A stretch of 64,000 nucleotides of DNA from Opitutaceae bacterium (GTDB lineage: Bacteria > Verrucomicrobiota > Verrucomicrobiia > Opitutales > Opitutaceae), in assembly GCA_015075305.1 (NCBI GenBank), contig JABTUS010000008.1:186001-250000 (forward strand). The letters run 5' to 3'. Each line of letters begins with the position of its first letter. The first letter of the stretch is position 1. Positions 26,816 to 35,326 of this stretch are shown piece after piece. Made by a program: the position numbers and the translations under genes. The notes below the pieces were generated by a model. The model was given only the letters and a program-made list of their open reading frames with translations, was not told where the DNA came from and made no database searches.

Positions 26816-26926
26816 AACCTCTCGCCAAATCACACACAAAAACTAAACAAAAAGTGTAACCTATGTCCCCGGACAAAGTGTAACCCATGTCCGAATCAAA
26901 CCAATGCTCCAAGAGGAGCTCAGCCA

Positions 26927-26951
26927 AAGGGGTCAAACCTCACTTTTCGCA
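26927..26951 (+). repeat. Solo copy of the MITE-like inverted end
   Basis: Twenty-five bases starting AAGGGGTCAAACCTCACTTT are identical to the right inverted end of the element at 48591-52433. The 20 bases before it (GCTCCAAG...TCAG) also resemble the element's interior. No left end is present, so this is a fragment. Confidence 0.75.
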
Positions 26952-27020
26952 CTATTCAATCCCAAGTAGGCATTCCGATGGGGTCACCGTTAACAATTGT
27001 TGTATTTGAGATAGCCATGA

Positions 27021-27250
27021 ATGCTCCAAGAGGGCTCCGGTCACGCGCACTTTGGTGAAGCCACAAACCGCCAAATTGCCTTCAATGGACGTGGAAAATT
27101 GACCGCCGGCATCGGCTACCTCGGCTCGAATGTGACGAGCCAGGCCGCGCCCTTACCGGGTCGCCGCCATGCATACGCCTACGATTCCATCGGCAACCGG
27201 CAGTGGTCCAATAGCACCGGTGTCAGCGGGCTGAGTGACGAAGCAAATTC
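27021..27250 (+). pseudogene. Rhs/YD-repeat core remnant
   Basis: The open frame contains NRQIAFNGRGKLTAGIGYLG and then PGRRHAYAYDSIGNRQWSNS, a YD-repeat signature (YAYDSIGNR). About 50 residues of Rhs core are recognisable at 27100-27230; the frame then runs into a palindrome-rich repeat. There is no signal, no complete shell and no tip attached. It lies downstream of the orphan tip, the reverse of the order in an intact Rhs gene, so the locus has been rearranged or several Rhs pieces were left behind. Confidence 0.65.
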
Positions 27251-27256
27251 GAGAGA

Positions 27257-27436
27257 ATTAGGCCGCCCCTTCAGGGCTCTCTGTTCTTGGTTCAACCGTG
27301 AAGCCATGGCGTTGCCATGGGCTGGGGATATGGCGCCACTTTGGGACTCCCGATTCCGACTCAGTCACTCACTTCGAACCCATCGCTTCCCCATCGGCAG
27401 GGGTTGTATCGCCCCGTTGGGGCTGAGGCATGCTTG
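27257..27436. repeat. Palindrome-rich repeat segment
   Basis: Three short hairpins occur in sequence: GCCC-CTTCA-GGGC at 27265-27277, CCATGGC-GTT-GCCATGG at 27304-27320, and GCCCC-GTT-GGGGC near 27411-27423. Similar stacked palindromes, read through as spurious protein, occur as interspersed repeats in several bacterial phyla. No coding or RNA function is assigned. Confidence 0.5.
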
Positions 27437-27645
27437 TACAGCTTGAGATCATATCGTGCGATGCTGAGGTGGGTTCAACCGCCGGGCCAACAGTCTGTTC
27501 ATCCACTGGCGCCGAAGATCACATCACACCACCACCGATTTCATCGCCGCCATGGCTGAGAACCATGACCAACGCGCCGTTTCCGCCGCCACCTGCCGCC
27601 ACTTCTCTTCGCGATTACGCGCTGCTCGGAGCTCGTGAAATGGTC
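27437..27645. other. No recognisable gene
   Basis: About 200 bases between the repeat segment and the end of sorB. Open frames here are short, overlap other frames and show no recognisable product. The stretch could hold the terminator of the sorAB genes, but I see no clear hairpin with a T-run. Confidence 0.4.
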
Positions 27646-28017
27646 CTACTTGCTTGCATCACGTGCGGCTTGGGGGCTTGTCTGACTCGCCTCTGGCGGA
27701 CGTTCGTTGCCATAGGTGCGCGTGAGGTAGTCCACAAGGGGCTCGATCATCGGGTCGGGGATGGGAGCACCGAAGACCTTCTGCATCTTCACGACCGTCG
27801 CCTGCCAGTAGGCGCGGGGCGACGTCGTGGGCTGGTACTTGACGTACTCCATCGAGTGGCAGGTCAGGCACATCGCATTGACCAGGGCGTAGCCGGGAAG
27901 GTCCGATGTCCGGTAAACTTCAGTTTCCGGCGGCAGCGTGATTTCGCGTGGCTTATCCGCAGCGGCCAGGTCGCCGATCGTCGCAATGACTGCAAGGAGC
28001 GCGACGCTGAGTTTCAT
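27646..28017 (-). CDS. sorB: Sulfite dehydrogenase cytochrome c subunit (SorB-like)
   Basis: The 123-residue protein has a signal peptide (MKLSVALLAVIATIGDLAAA) and a single heme-binding site CLTCH, with a methionine-containing segment (VVKMQKVFGAPIPDPM) likely giving the sixth ligand. It would take electrons from SorA in the periplasm. Its ATG overlaps the SorA stop by four bases (ATGA), which fixes the start and shows tight coupling. Length matches SorB of the sulfite:cytochrome c oxidoreductase. Confidence 0.85.
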   Translation of the reverse strand: MKLSVALLAVIATIGDLAAADKPREITLPPETEVYRTSDLPGYALVNAMCLTCHSMEYVKYQPTTSPRAYWQATVVKMQKVFGAPIPDPMIEPLVDYLTRTYGNERPPEASQTSPQAARDASK

Positions 28018-29246
28018 GTGGCGAGAATGTTGACGGTTTCGACGACGTTGCGCATGTAGCCCGCAGGGTTCCAGCCGGCGACGAGCGGCTGGATTTCGCC
28101 GGCACTGTTGCTCGCGCGCGACATCAGAACGTGCCTTCCCCGCCCGGGGGCGAATGTAGCTTTCCATTCACGAAAGGCGAATCGCCCCAGGCTGGCTCCC
28201 AGGTGCGCTTCGCTCCAGGAACGACCGCCATCGGAGGAAAACTCCACGGCGCGAATGCCGCGGCCGCTGTCGAAAGCGATGCCTCGGACGGTGGTTTCAT
28301 GTCCAGCCGGGACCGTGGCGTTGTCGGCGAGACTGGTTATGAACGAGCGTATGGTGAACCGGCTGATCGGGATCGTGGACTGCGGCGCCGAACCGGGTTC
28401 GATGTTCGCACCGGGTGTATCTGGGATGCGATAGGCCGACTTCATCCAGAAGCCCTCGTATACGGATTTCAGCACCTCTATGCGATTAACATGCTTCACC
28501 CAGTACGTGCCATAGTATCCGGGCACGATGAGCCGAAGGGGATAGCCGTTCAGCATGGGGAGCTCCTCACCGTTCATGCCCCAGGCCAGCATCACTTCTC
28601 CATCGCGGGCATGGTCGATGTCGAGCGCCTTGACAAAGTCGGGGGTAGTGTCGATCGGGCCGCGATCGAGTCCGTCAAAGGAAACCTGGCGCGCGCCCGC
28701 CTGCACGCCCGCGGCATCCAGCACGGCGCGCAGGGGAACGCCCGTCCATCGGGCGCAGCCCATGGCGCCGTTTCCGAGCTGCCCACCGTTGACGCGCGGG
28801 GTGAAGAACCCGCGGCTGTTGCCGGAGCACTGGTTCACGGCCACCAGATCGACGGACTTCGCGATCCGCTTCAACTCGTCGAGCCGAAGTTCAAGGGGCG
28901 TGCTGACTGCGCCGGCAACACTCAGGCGAAAACTCGCGGGATCGACCCGCGTCGGAATGTCGCTCAGATGATAGCGGACGAAAAACGCATCATTCGGTGT
29001 GAGCAGGCTCTCGTTGAAGATGGAGAACGGAGTCTCCAGCTGCGGTGGTCGGGTCGAGAGAACGAGCAGTGGTCGTTTCCCCGGGAACTTCACCAACTCG
29101 CGCACGCCATTGGCAAACGGAAGCTCCGCGGTCTCCGCCCCGCTCAGGCGGCTGAGTCCGCCCGCCAGACCACTGCCTGCTGCAAGGAGTCCGAGTCCTT
29201 TGAGGAATTCGCGGCGATTGGATGAATTGGGCTTAAACGGATTCAT
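28014..29246 (-). CDS. sorA: Sulfite dehydrogenase molybdopterin subunit (SorA-like)
   Basis: The 410-residue protein opens with a Tat signal (NRREFLKGLGLLAAGSGLAG), consistent with export of a folded molybdoenzyme. It belongs to the sulfite oxidase family: VAVNQCSGNSRGFFTPRVNG contains the molybdenum-ligand Cys, and GYPLRLIVPGYYGTYWVKHV is the typical pterin/substrate region. The dimerisation domain follows (residues 290-400). Paired with the cytochrome subunit it should oxidise sulfite to sulfate in the periplasm and pass electrons to cytochrome c. The pair is convergent with the degenerate region to the left. Confidence 0.88.
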   Translation of the reverse strand: MNPFKPNSSNRREFLKGLGLLAAGSGLAGGLSRLSGAETAELPFANGVRELVKFPGKRPLLVLSTRPPQLETPFSIFNESLLTPNDAFFVRYHLSDIPTRVDPASFRLSVAGAVSTPLELRLDELKRIAKSVDLVAVNQCSGNSRGFFTPRVNGGQLGNGAMGCARWTGVPLRAVLDAAGVQAGARQVSFDGLDRGPIDTTPDFVKALDIDHARDGEVMLAWGMNGEELPMLNGYPLRLIVPGYYGTYWVKHVNRIEVLKSVYEGFWMKSAYRIPDTPGANIEPGSAPQSTIPISRFTIRSFITSLADNATVPAGHETTVRGIAFDSGRGIRAVEFSSDGGRSWSEAHLGASLGRFAFREWKATFAPGRGRHVLMSRASNSAGEIQPLVAGWNPAGYMRNVVETVNILAT

Positions 29247-29315
29247 CGGAATGAGGGTGGGGCGACTGCGCGCCGCTCCGTATACCTTGAGAGAAAGCCC
29301 GGCTTCGTTCCAGTC

Positions 29316-29864
29316 CTATTTTGCCTTCGACCGGGCGCGAGTTGCCGCCGAACGCGCCACGACCCAGTCGATGACCTGCCGGTCATTGTCGCCCGCGCGC
29401 CAGATGAGGCTCAGGAATTCCTGCGGATGAATGTCATGGGACGTGAAGAAACCACGGTCTCCGCCGCAACTGTACATCAGCGATGCCGGCAGTTCGCCGC
29501 GCAGCTTGGCGCGCGCCTTGGGAATGATGCGCGGCAGCCATTCGATCCCCTGCGCCGCCGCTGACTTTGGCGGCAGGCTCGCGGCGTCCAGCACATGCCT
29601 GCTCGGGATGCCCTCCTGCACGTTGAGGAAATAGTCGCGGCGGATGAGCTCGATTCCCAGCGCGATGTCGTAGCCGGGTTCTCCATCCCCGACATCGTCC
29701 TCCGCGTAGTCGTACAGGTGTTGTGCGGTCAGGCCATTGGACTTCAACCATGCCTCCTCATCGGGCAGGAAATAGGATCCTGATCCCCGGCGGCCGTCGC
29801 GATAAAGTGAAACGGCCTTGTCGTAGAGTTCGCGAAAGCGTCTGGCGAAGGTGTAGTGAATCAT
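29316..29864 (-). CDS. DUF5069 domain protein
   Basis: The 182-residue soluble protein matches DUF5069 by its WLPRIIPKARAKLRGELPAS segment, followed by CGGDRGFFTSHDIHPQEFLS and VIDWV. It has no signal peptide or membrane segment. The family is common in verrucomicrobia and has no assigned function. It lies between sorA and rnr on the same strand with 70-base gaps, with no evident functional link. Confidence 0.8.
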   Translation of the reverse strand: MIHYTFARRFRELYDKAVSLYRDGRRGSGSYFLPDEEAWLKSNGLTAQHLYDYAEDDVGDGEPGYDIALGIELIRRDYFLNVQEGIPSRHVLDAASLPPKSAAAQGIEWLPRIIPKARAKLRGELPASLMYSCGGDRGFFTSHDIHPQEFLSLIWRAGDNDRQVIDWVVARSAATRARSKAK

Positions 29865-29936
29865 GGATGGGCAAATGGATTCACTCTTCGCAGAATGGCC
29901 AGCAGGGAGGCGAGAATTGTTCCTGCGCCCCGGACA

Positions 29937-32228
29937 TCAGACGGGCTTGAAATCGATCTGGCGCTTGAATCTATCGACTGCCGATACAACGACCTCGAGT
30001 TTGCCGCCGATGGTCAGCCTGCGTTTGTGGCGCCGGCCGATCAGCGCGCCGCCGTCGGGGGTGACGCCATAGACGTCGTCGCTGAAGGCGTTGAGCGAAA
30101 CAAAACCGAAGGTCATGGACTCGGTCAGCTCCACAAAGAGCCCCTGCCCGCGGACGTCGGTGATGACCGCCTTGAAGATGGTCTTGTCCTTCTTGAGCAG
30201 TTCGCGCTCGAAGAACTCCGCCAGCTTGATCTTCTGCGACTCGCGCTCCGCCTCCTGGGAGTTCGTTTCGGTGAGACTGAGGTGTTCGCCCAGGCTCTCC
30301 ATCTGAGCCGCGGAATAGGCCGCTTTCGAACGCCCGGCCGCGCCGCCACTGTGGCGGGGCAGCAGGTTTTCGAACACGCGGTGCACGACGAGATCGGAGT
30401 AGCGGCGGATCGGAGAGGTGAAGTGCGTGTAGTCCGGCTTGTTCAGCCCGTAGTGCCCGTCCGGAGAGGCGCGGTACACGGCCTTCTTGAGGCTGCGCAG
30501 GACCTGGGTGCGCAGCGTGTAGCCTTGGGGATGAGAACGAAGTGTCTCCAGCAGCTTCACGAGTTCGCTGCGTCTTGTCAGATCGCCGGTCTTGATCTGG
30601 AAGATGGCGAGCTGGTCCCGCAGTTCCGAAAGCTTGTCGTCATCGGGCTTGTCATGGACGCGGTAGAGCGAGGCCAGGTGACGCCCCCGGGTGGCATGCG
30701 CCACGGCCTCGTTGGCGGCGAGCATGAACTCCTCGATGAGCTGGTGGCTCTCGTCGTGCTCGATCCGCTCGATGCGGTCCGCGTAGCCGGCCTCGTCGAC
30801 GAAGATCTTGGTCTCGGGCATGTCGAGATCGAGCGAGCCCGCGGCCATGCGCGCCTCGCGCAGGCGTTTCGCGATGCCCCAGAGCGTGCGGATCCACGAC
30901 TGCAATTCGGAAAGCTCGCGGTCCTTCAGGGAGTTGAGCGCGCGTCCCGTCGATCCGGTCTGATGGCGCGCGGGCAGGGGAAGGCCGCGAATCCGGTCGA
31001 GGTCGTCGGTGAACAGAAAGGCGTAGGCCTGCCTGTACGTCAGGCGCTTGCGGCTGCGAATGACGGTGTTGGCGAAACGCGTTTCCTTGATTCTTCCCTG
31101 GCGGTCAAATGTCAGGAAAACCGCCTTGCAGAGGCGGTCCTGCGCCTCGACGAGCGAGCAGAGGCCGTTCGAGAGTTTCTCGGGCAGCATTGGCACGACC
31201 GTGCCGACCAGGTAGGTGGAGTTGCCGCGGCGCTGCGCCTCGCGGTCGAGCGCCGTGCCGCTGCGCACGTAGGCGGAGACGTCCGCAATGTGAATGCCCA
31301 CGCGGGTCTCTCCGTGTGCGCGCGGCTCGATGCTGAGGGCGTCGTCGAAGTCCTTTGCGTCATCGGGATCGATGGTGAACACCGGTTTCTGGCGGTAGTC
31401 CTCGCGGCCTTCGATTTCGGCCGGGGCGACCGCGTCCGGCAGGGCGGCGACCTCCTTCAGAACGGCCTCAGGAAAATTCGGATCGAGTTCGAACTTGCGA
31501 TAGACGCCGAGAAGCTCGGCGCGCGGCTCGAAGGTTTTGCCCAGACGCTCAACCACCTCGCCCTCCGGGGCCTTGTGCCGCACGGTCCAGGGCTTGAGCC
31601 GGACCACCACCTTGTCCCCCACCGCCGGCACCGGCCTTGTCCGGCCCTGGGCCGGATCGGGCACGGAGATTTCATGAACGAACCGGGGGTCGTCGGGCGC
31701 GACGTAATAGGCGGTGCGAATCTTGCGCAGTTCGCCGACGATGGTGTCGCGCGCCCGCTCGACGACGGAAAGCACGCGACCCCGCTGTTCGCGTTCGCCG
31801 CCGAAGACGCCCTTGCCTCGGATCTTTCCGCCGCCGGAGCGGGCCAGGACCTGGACTTCCACCCGGTCGCCGTGCATGGCGACGCCGGTGTCTTCGGCCG
31901 GTATGAAAATTAGGTCGGGGGCTGGTCCGCCCTGGTTGATTTTCCGATCAGGCGTGACGAGTGCGTGTCCGCCCTGGCGGAAACTGATGCGACCCACGAG
32001 AGCGCCCCGCGAGGCGGCGCGCGAGGTTGCGCGCGGAGCCGCGAGGGCGATGCGGTCGCCCTTGACGCGGTCGATCCTGCCCGCGGACGAGAGCAGGCGG
32101 ATCTCGTGCGCCAGCGCCCCGCGCATTTTCCTGTCGACGCCGAGTGCGCGGGCGATGCCGGCGTCGTCGAGCGGTTTGTAGTCTTCCCTGTGGAGGAGTT
32201 CGATCAGCCGTTCATTCAGCTTCTTCAT
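29937..32228 (-). CDS. rnr: Ribonuclease R
   Basis: The 763-residue 3'-5' exoribonuclease has an N-terminal winged-helix region (residues 1-65), cold-shock domains, the RNB catalytic domain with TIDPDDAKDFDDALSIEP carrying the metal-binding aspartates (about residues 275-295), the YTHFTSPIRRYSDLVVHR motif near residue 600, and a C-terminal S1 domain. It degrades structured RNA. Its ATG shares one base with the TGA of the M16 peptidase gene upstream (TGATG), so the two are translationally coupled. The gene is complete. Confidence 0.93.
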   Translation of the reverse strand: MKKLNERLIELLHREDYKPLDDAGIARALGVDRKMRGALAHEIRLLSSAGRIDRVKGDRIALAAPRATSRAASRGALVGRISFRQGGHALVTPDRKINQGGPAPDLIFIPAEDTGVAMHGDRVEVQVLARSGGGKIRGKGVFGGEREQRGRVLSVVERARDTIVGELRKIRTAYYVAPDDPRFVHEISVPDPAQGRTRPVPAVGDKVVVRLKPWTVRHKAPEGEVVERLGKTFEPRAELLGVYRKFELDPNFPEAVLKEVAALPDAVAPAEIEGREDYRQKPVFTIDPDDAKDFDDALSIEPRAHGETRVGIHIADVSAYVRSGTALDREAQRRGNSTYLVGTVVPMLPEKLSNGLCSLVEAQDRLCKAVFLTFDRQGRIKETRFANTVIRSRKRLTYRQAYAFLFTDDLDRIRGLPLPARHQTGSTGRALNSLKDRELSELQSWIRTLWGIAKRLREARMAAGSLDLDMPETKIFVDEAGYADRIERIEHDESHQLIEEFMLAANEAVAHATRGRHLASLYRVHDKPDDDKLSELRDQLAIFQIKTGDLTRRSELVKLLETLRSHPQGYTLRTQVLRSLKKAVYRASPDGHYGLNKPDYTHFTSPIRRYSDLVVHRVFENLLPRHSGGAAGRSKAAYSAAQMESLGEHLSLTETNSQEAERESQKIKLAEFFERELLKKDKTIFKAVITDVRGQGLFVELTESMTFGFVSLNAFSDDVYGVTPDGGALIGRRHKRRLTIGGKLEVVVSAVDRFKRQIDFKPV

Positions 32229-35095
32229 CAGTTCTGTTTTTCTGCCGCCGGGGCCGGAGCCTTGGCGGCAGGCAGAATCAGCGCGTGAGAGATCCGCTCT
32301 GGCGAGAAATATCGTTGGGCCAGGGCATTTATCTCAGCGACGGTGATGGAAGCGTAGTCGGCCTCCCGGCTCCGCGCCCAATCCAGAACCTCGGGCCGCT
32401 CCTGGGCGCGGGACAGCACGCTGTTGAGCCAGTAGTTGTTCGTCCGGGCGCTTTCGCGAATGCTCGTCAGCGTGGGCAGCTTGGATCGCTCGAGTTCATC
32501 CGCTGTCGCCCCGTCCTCTTGGAGGGAGGCGGAAATGGCGCGGATTGCACCGGCTATCCTGTCTGCCATCGCGGGGTCTATGTCGACCGAGGAGGCGATG
32601 TATCCGTAGCCGGGAAGGATGTCGCTCGAGAAGCTCCGCGTCGAAGGACTGTAGGTTCCCCCCATGTCCTCGCGCAGCTTCAGCCGCAGGCGGTCCTCCA
32701 GGACGTTGGAGAGCATGCCGAGCCTGCGACCGACATGCACGTCGAGGCTGTCCGTCGTCGGCCAGTAGAACATCGCGAGCCCCTTTGGGATCTGCGAATC
32801 GATCATGAAGGTCCGGTCAAAGGGAGTGGCGGGGAACTTGACGTGCGTGAGGGAGGAGATGTCGGGCCTTGGTTCGCGCTCGGGCAGTGCGCCGAGTGTC
32901 TGGCTGATTGCCGTCAGCGTGGCGTCGATGTCGATGTCGCCGACAATGGAAAACTCGATCGCGCCACGGGTGAGCTGCGGCGTCATCCAGGCCTTCACCT
33001 CGTCAAGCGTGCGCGACATCAGGACGTCGCGCGGAGGCAGGCCGAACCGCGGATCGCCGCCGGCGAGAAGACTGGCGATGTCAGTCGACAGCGGGCCGTT
33101 GGAGGTGTGTTTGAACCCGAGGTACATCTGGTCGAAATTCTTGCGCGCGAGGCGGAGCGATTCCGGGCGGTAGCCGGGATCTGTCAGCTTTGCGGTGAGC
33201 AACTGCAGCGTGAGCAGGAGATCGCGCGGGGTCGTCGAGCCGCCGAATCCGATGTGATCCTGGCCCATGCGCAGGCCTACGCTGACGTTCCTGCCGGAAA
33301 GGATGCGCTGGAGGTCGTCGGTGCTGTGGCGCCCGAGGCCGCCCGCGTCGAAGGTGGCGTTCGCCAGGGCGACGAGGCCGCGCTCGCCGACGGGTTCCGA
33401 AAGCGCGCCGATGCCGACGCGCGCGAAGAGGTGGATGCGTCCGGCCTCGTAGGGTGTCTTCTTGAGATTGACCCGAACGCCGTTCGCAAACGTCGCCTGT
33501 GTGATGTCAAGGTCGTCGATGTGCGTGCGTGACTCGATTTTTCCGGCCGGGCCGAAATCGGTGTAGCTCCATGCGACGGTGGACTCGCCAGCGGGTGCGG
33601 CGACCTCGGTGGCCACGGATTTCCGGTAGGTGCTGGTGATGGCGGCCTCGGAGTCGGGGATTGTGGCGTTGCCGCTGACAAAGACGAAGCGGTGATCACT
33701 CTTCCATGCATCGCGCAACGCCTGCAGGCATTGTTCGGGTGTGATCTTCTCCAGTGCGGGCTTGGTGATTTCGAGATCGGTCTTTGGGTGGGAGGAAACA
33801 TTCTTGTACAGGATGTTGTTGGCGATTTCCCCGGCGATGGACGGGGAGCGGCGGGTGGAGGCGGACTTTACGGCCTGTTCCAGGTTGTTGATGAAACTGG
33901 CGCGGACCTCGTCGAGTTCGCCTTGATTGAATCCGTACTGGAGCGCGCGGCGGAGCTCCTGTTCGCCGACAGCGAGCGCGGCCTGCCACTGGTCGGCCTT
34001 GGCGGTGAGGTCGAGCGTCGCCTCGCGCAGGAAGTCGAACTGCTCAAAGACGCCGGTGCTGGCGCTCAGGAACGCGGCATTCTCCTTTTTCGAAAGAATG
34101 TTGAAGCGGCGGTTGATCATGGCGCTCGCCAGTGAGCGCGGCAGGTTCTTTGTGCGGTTGAAAACCGTGTCGGGTTCGTGGGAGTAGGGAAAGAGGCTGC
34201 TGATGCTGATCGACGTGCTCGGCGCCTCGGGCTCGGCATGGAAATGGGCGTGAATGCCGGGTGTCGTGACGATCCTGCCCAGGTCCGGTTTCGGCTCCGC
34301 CGGTGCTCGTGCGGACATGGGGGAGAAGGTGGAGATGATCTGCTTTTCGACGGCGGCGACATCGAAATCGCCGACGGCGACGACCGAGATGAGTTCAGGC
34401 CGGTACCACGCGTTGTAGAACTCAACGAACTCGCTGCGAGGCGCCTTCTCAATGACCTCGACCAGGCCGATGGGAAGCCGCTTGGGGAAGAGCGTTGAGC
34501 CGAGCATCTGTTCGAATTGGGCGACGAAGGTGCGGAAGCCCACGCTGTCTCGGGCGCGTTTTTCGCTGAGAATGATGCCGCGCTCGCGGTCGATTTCCGC
34601 GGTCTGCAGGAGAAGGCCGCTGGCGTAGTCGGAGAAGACGCGGAGACCCTCGGCGATGGTGGTGTCGTGGGTGTCGGCAAGCTCGAGCAGGTAGAGTGTG
34701 CGGTCGAACGAGGTCGAGGCGTTGGTGTCGCCGCCGAAGTTCATGCCCATGCGCTGGAAGAACTCGATGAGTGTTCCCGGGGGGTAGTGGGTGCTGCCGT
34801 TGAAGGCCATGTGCTCGAGGAAGTGGGCGACGCCGCGTTGCGGTTCGGTTTCATTGAGCGAGCCGGCTTCAACCAGAAGACGCAGGGATGCGCGTCCCTT
34901 GGGCTCGGCGTTTGCGGCGATCGCGTAGCGAAGACCGTTGGGGAGCTTGCCGAAACGGATCGCAGGGTCGGGTTTGATGTCGCTGCTTTCGAAGGCGAAC
35001 GCAGTCGTTTCAGAGCGGCTGTAGGGCGCAAGGAGCGCGAGCGCCGAGAGCAGTACAAGGGGTGCTCGTTTCAGAAAGGACAAACGAAGTGTCAT
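32228..35095 (-). CDS. Exported M16-family zinc metalloprotease, two-domain
   Basis: The 955-residue protein has a signal peptide (SFLKRAPLVLLSALALLAPY) and an active M16 N-terminal domain with the inverted zinc motif HFLEHMAFNGS (HxxEH) near residue 80 and the downstream Glu in the AEIDRERGIILSE segment. A second, inactive-type M16 half follows (from about residue 480). This is the pitrilysin/insulinase-like architecture of periplasmic peptidases. The start was set at 35095, where the signal peptide begins. It precedes rnr with overlapping stop and start codons. It is divergent from the ECF sigma gene. Confidence 0.9.
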   Translation of the reverse strand: MTLRLSFLKRAPLVLLSALALLAPYSRSETTAFAFESSDIKPDPAIRFGKLPNGLRYAIAANAEPKGRASLRLLVEAGSLNETEPQRGVAHFLEHMAFNGSTHYPPGTLIEFFQRMGMNFGGDTNASTSFDRTLYLLELADTHDTTIAEGLRVFSDYASGLLLQTAEIDRERGIILSEKRARDSVGFRTFVAQFEQMLGSTLFPKRLPIGLVEVIEKAPRSEFVEFYNAWYRPELISVVAVGDFDVAAVEKQIISTFSPMSARAPAEPKPDLGRIVTTPGIHAHFHAEPEAPSTSISISSLFPYSHEPDTVFNRTKNLPRSLASAMINRRFNILSKKENAAFLSASTGVFEQFDFLREATLDLTAKADQWQAALAVGEQELRRALQYGFNQGELDEVRASFINNLEQAVKSASTRRSPSIAGEIANNILYKNVSSHPKTDLEITKPALEKITPEQCLQALRDAWKSDHRFVFVSGNATIPDSEAAITSTYRKSVATEVAAPAGESTVAWSYTDFGPAGKIESRTHIDDLDITQATFANGVRVNLKKTPYEAGRIHLFARVGIGALSEPVGERGLVALANATFDAGGLGRHSTDDLQRILSGRNVSVGLRMGQDHIGFGGSTTPRDLLLTLQLLTAKLTDPGYRPESLRLARKNFDQMYLGFKHTSNGPLSTDIASLLAGGDPRFGLPPRDVLMSRTLDEVKAWMTPQLTRGAIEFSIVGDIDIDATLTAISQTLGALPEREPRPDISSLTHVKFPATPFDRTFMIDSQIPKGLAMFYWPTTDSLDVHVGRRLGMLSNVLEDRLRLKLREDMGGTYSPSTRSFSSDILPGYGYIASSVDIDPAMADRIAGAIRAISASLQEDGATADELERSKLPTLTSIRESARTNNYWLNSVLSRAQERPEVLDWARSREADYASITVAEINALAQRYFSPERISHALILPAAKAPAPAAEKQN

Positions 35096-35253
35096 GTCCA
35101 ATGAAGCAGAGGAAGCGGACGAGCGGTCAACGGGATAGGGTTCGCCGGTGGCGATTGGTCCGAAAGGACCAAGGGCAATGCATGTGCACCATGGGACTTG
35201 GCGCGCGGGGTCGGCGGGTTCTCCCTTAGACGAACAAGCCGCGGAATGCACCT

Positions 35254-35289
35254 ACATGCCTGTAATTTTTATACAGGGGGCTTGCATGT
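35254..35289. promoter_or_regulatory. Nested inverted repeat upstream of the ECF sigma gene
   Basis: The outer arms ACATGC (35254) and GCATGT (35284) enclose the inner arms CCTGTA (35259) and TACAGG (35272), around an AT-only centre. It lies about 40 bases before the sigma-factor start, in the divergent promoter region with the M16 gene. It could be an operator or a leader hairpin. A further GCATGTG occurs near 35180. Confidence 0.4.
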
Positions 35290-35326
35290 GAACGGCTTGG
35301 AACCAAGGTGGGGCTGAAGTTGAACC

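Larger units (their letters stand above)
25592..26892 (+). mobile_element. Degenerate IS481-family insertion sequence (about 1.3 kb)
   Basis: The left end (from 25592) contains GGACATAGGTAACAAACTGT and then GGGGACATGGGTTACACTTT. The right end, read on the minus strand from 26892, contains GGACATGGGTTACACTTTGT and then GGGGACATAGGTTACACTTT. The ends are therefore inverted and each is made of two related subrepeats. Between them lies a frameshifted IS481-type transposase. The left end cuts into the group II intron gene. No obvious target duplication was found. Confidence 0.85.

Noticed and set aside
29856-31913. 685-aa open frame on the plus strand
   Set aside because: Antisense to rnr; composition is repetitive in Val, Leu, Asp and Arg as expected for a GC-rich antisense frame, and rnr motifs are complete.
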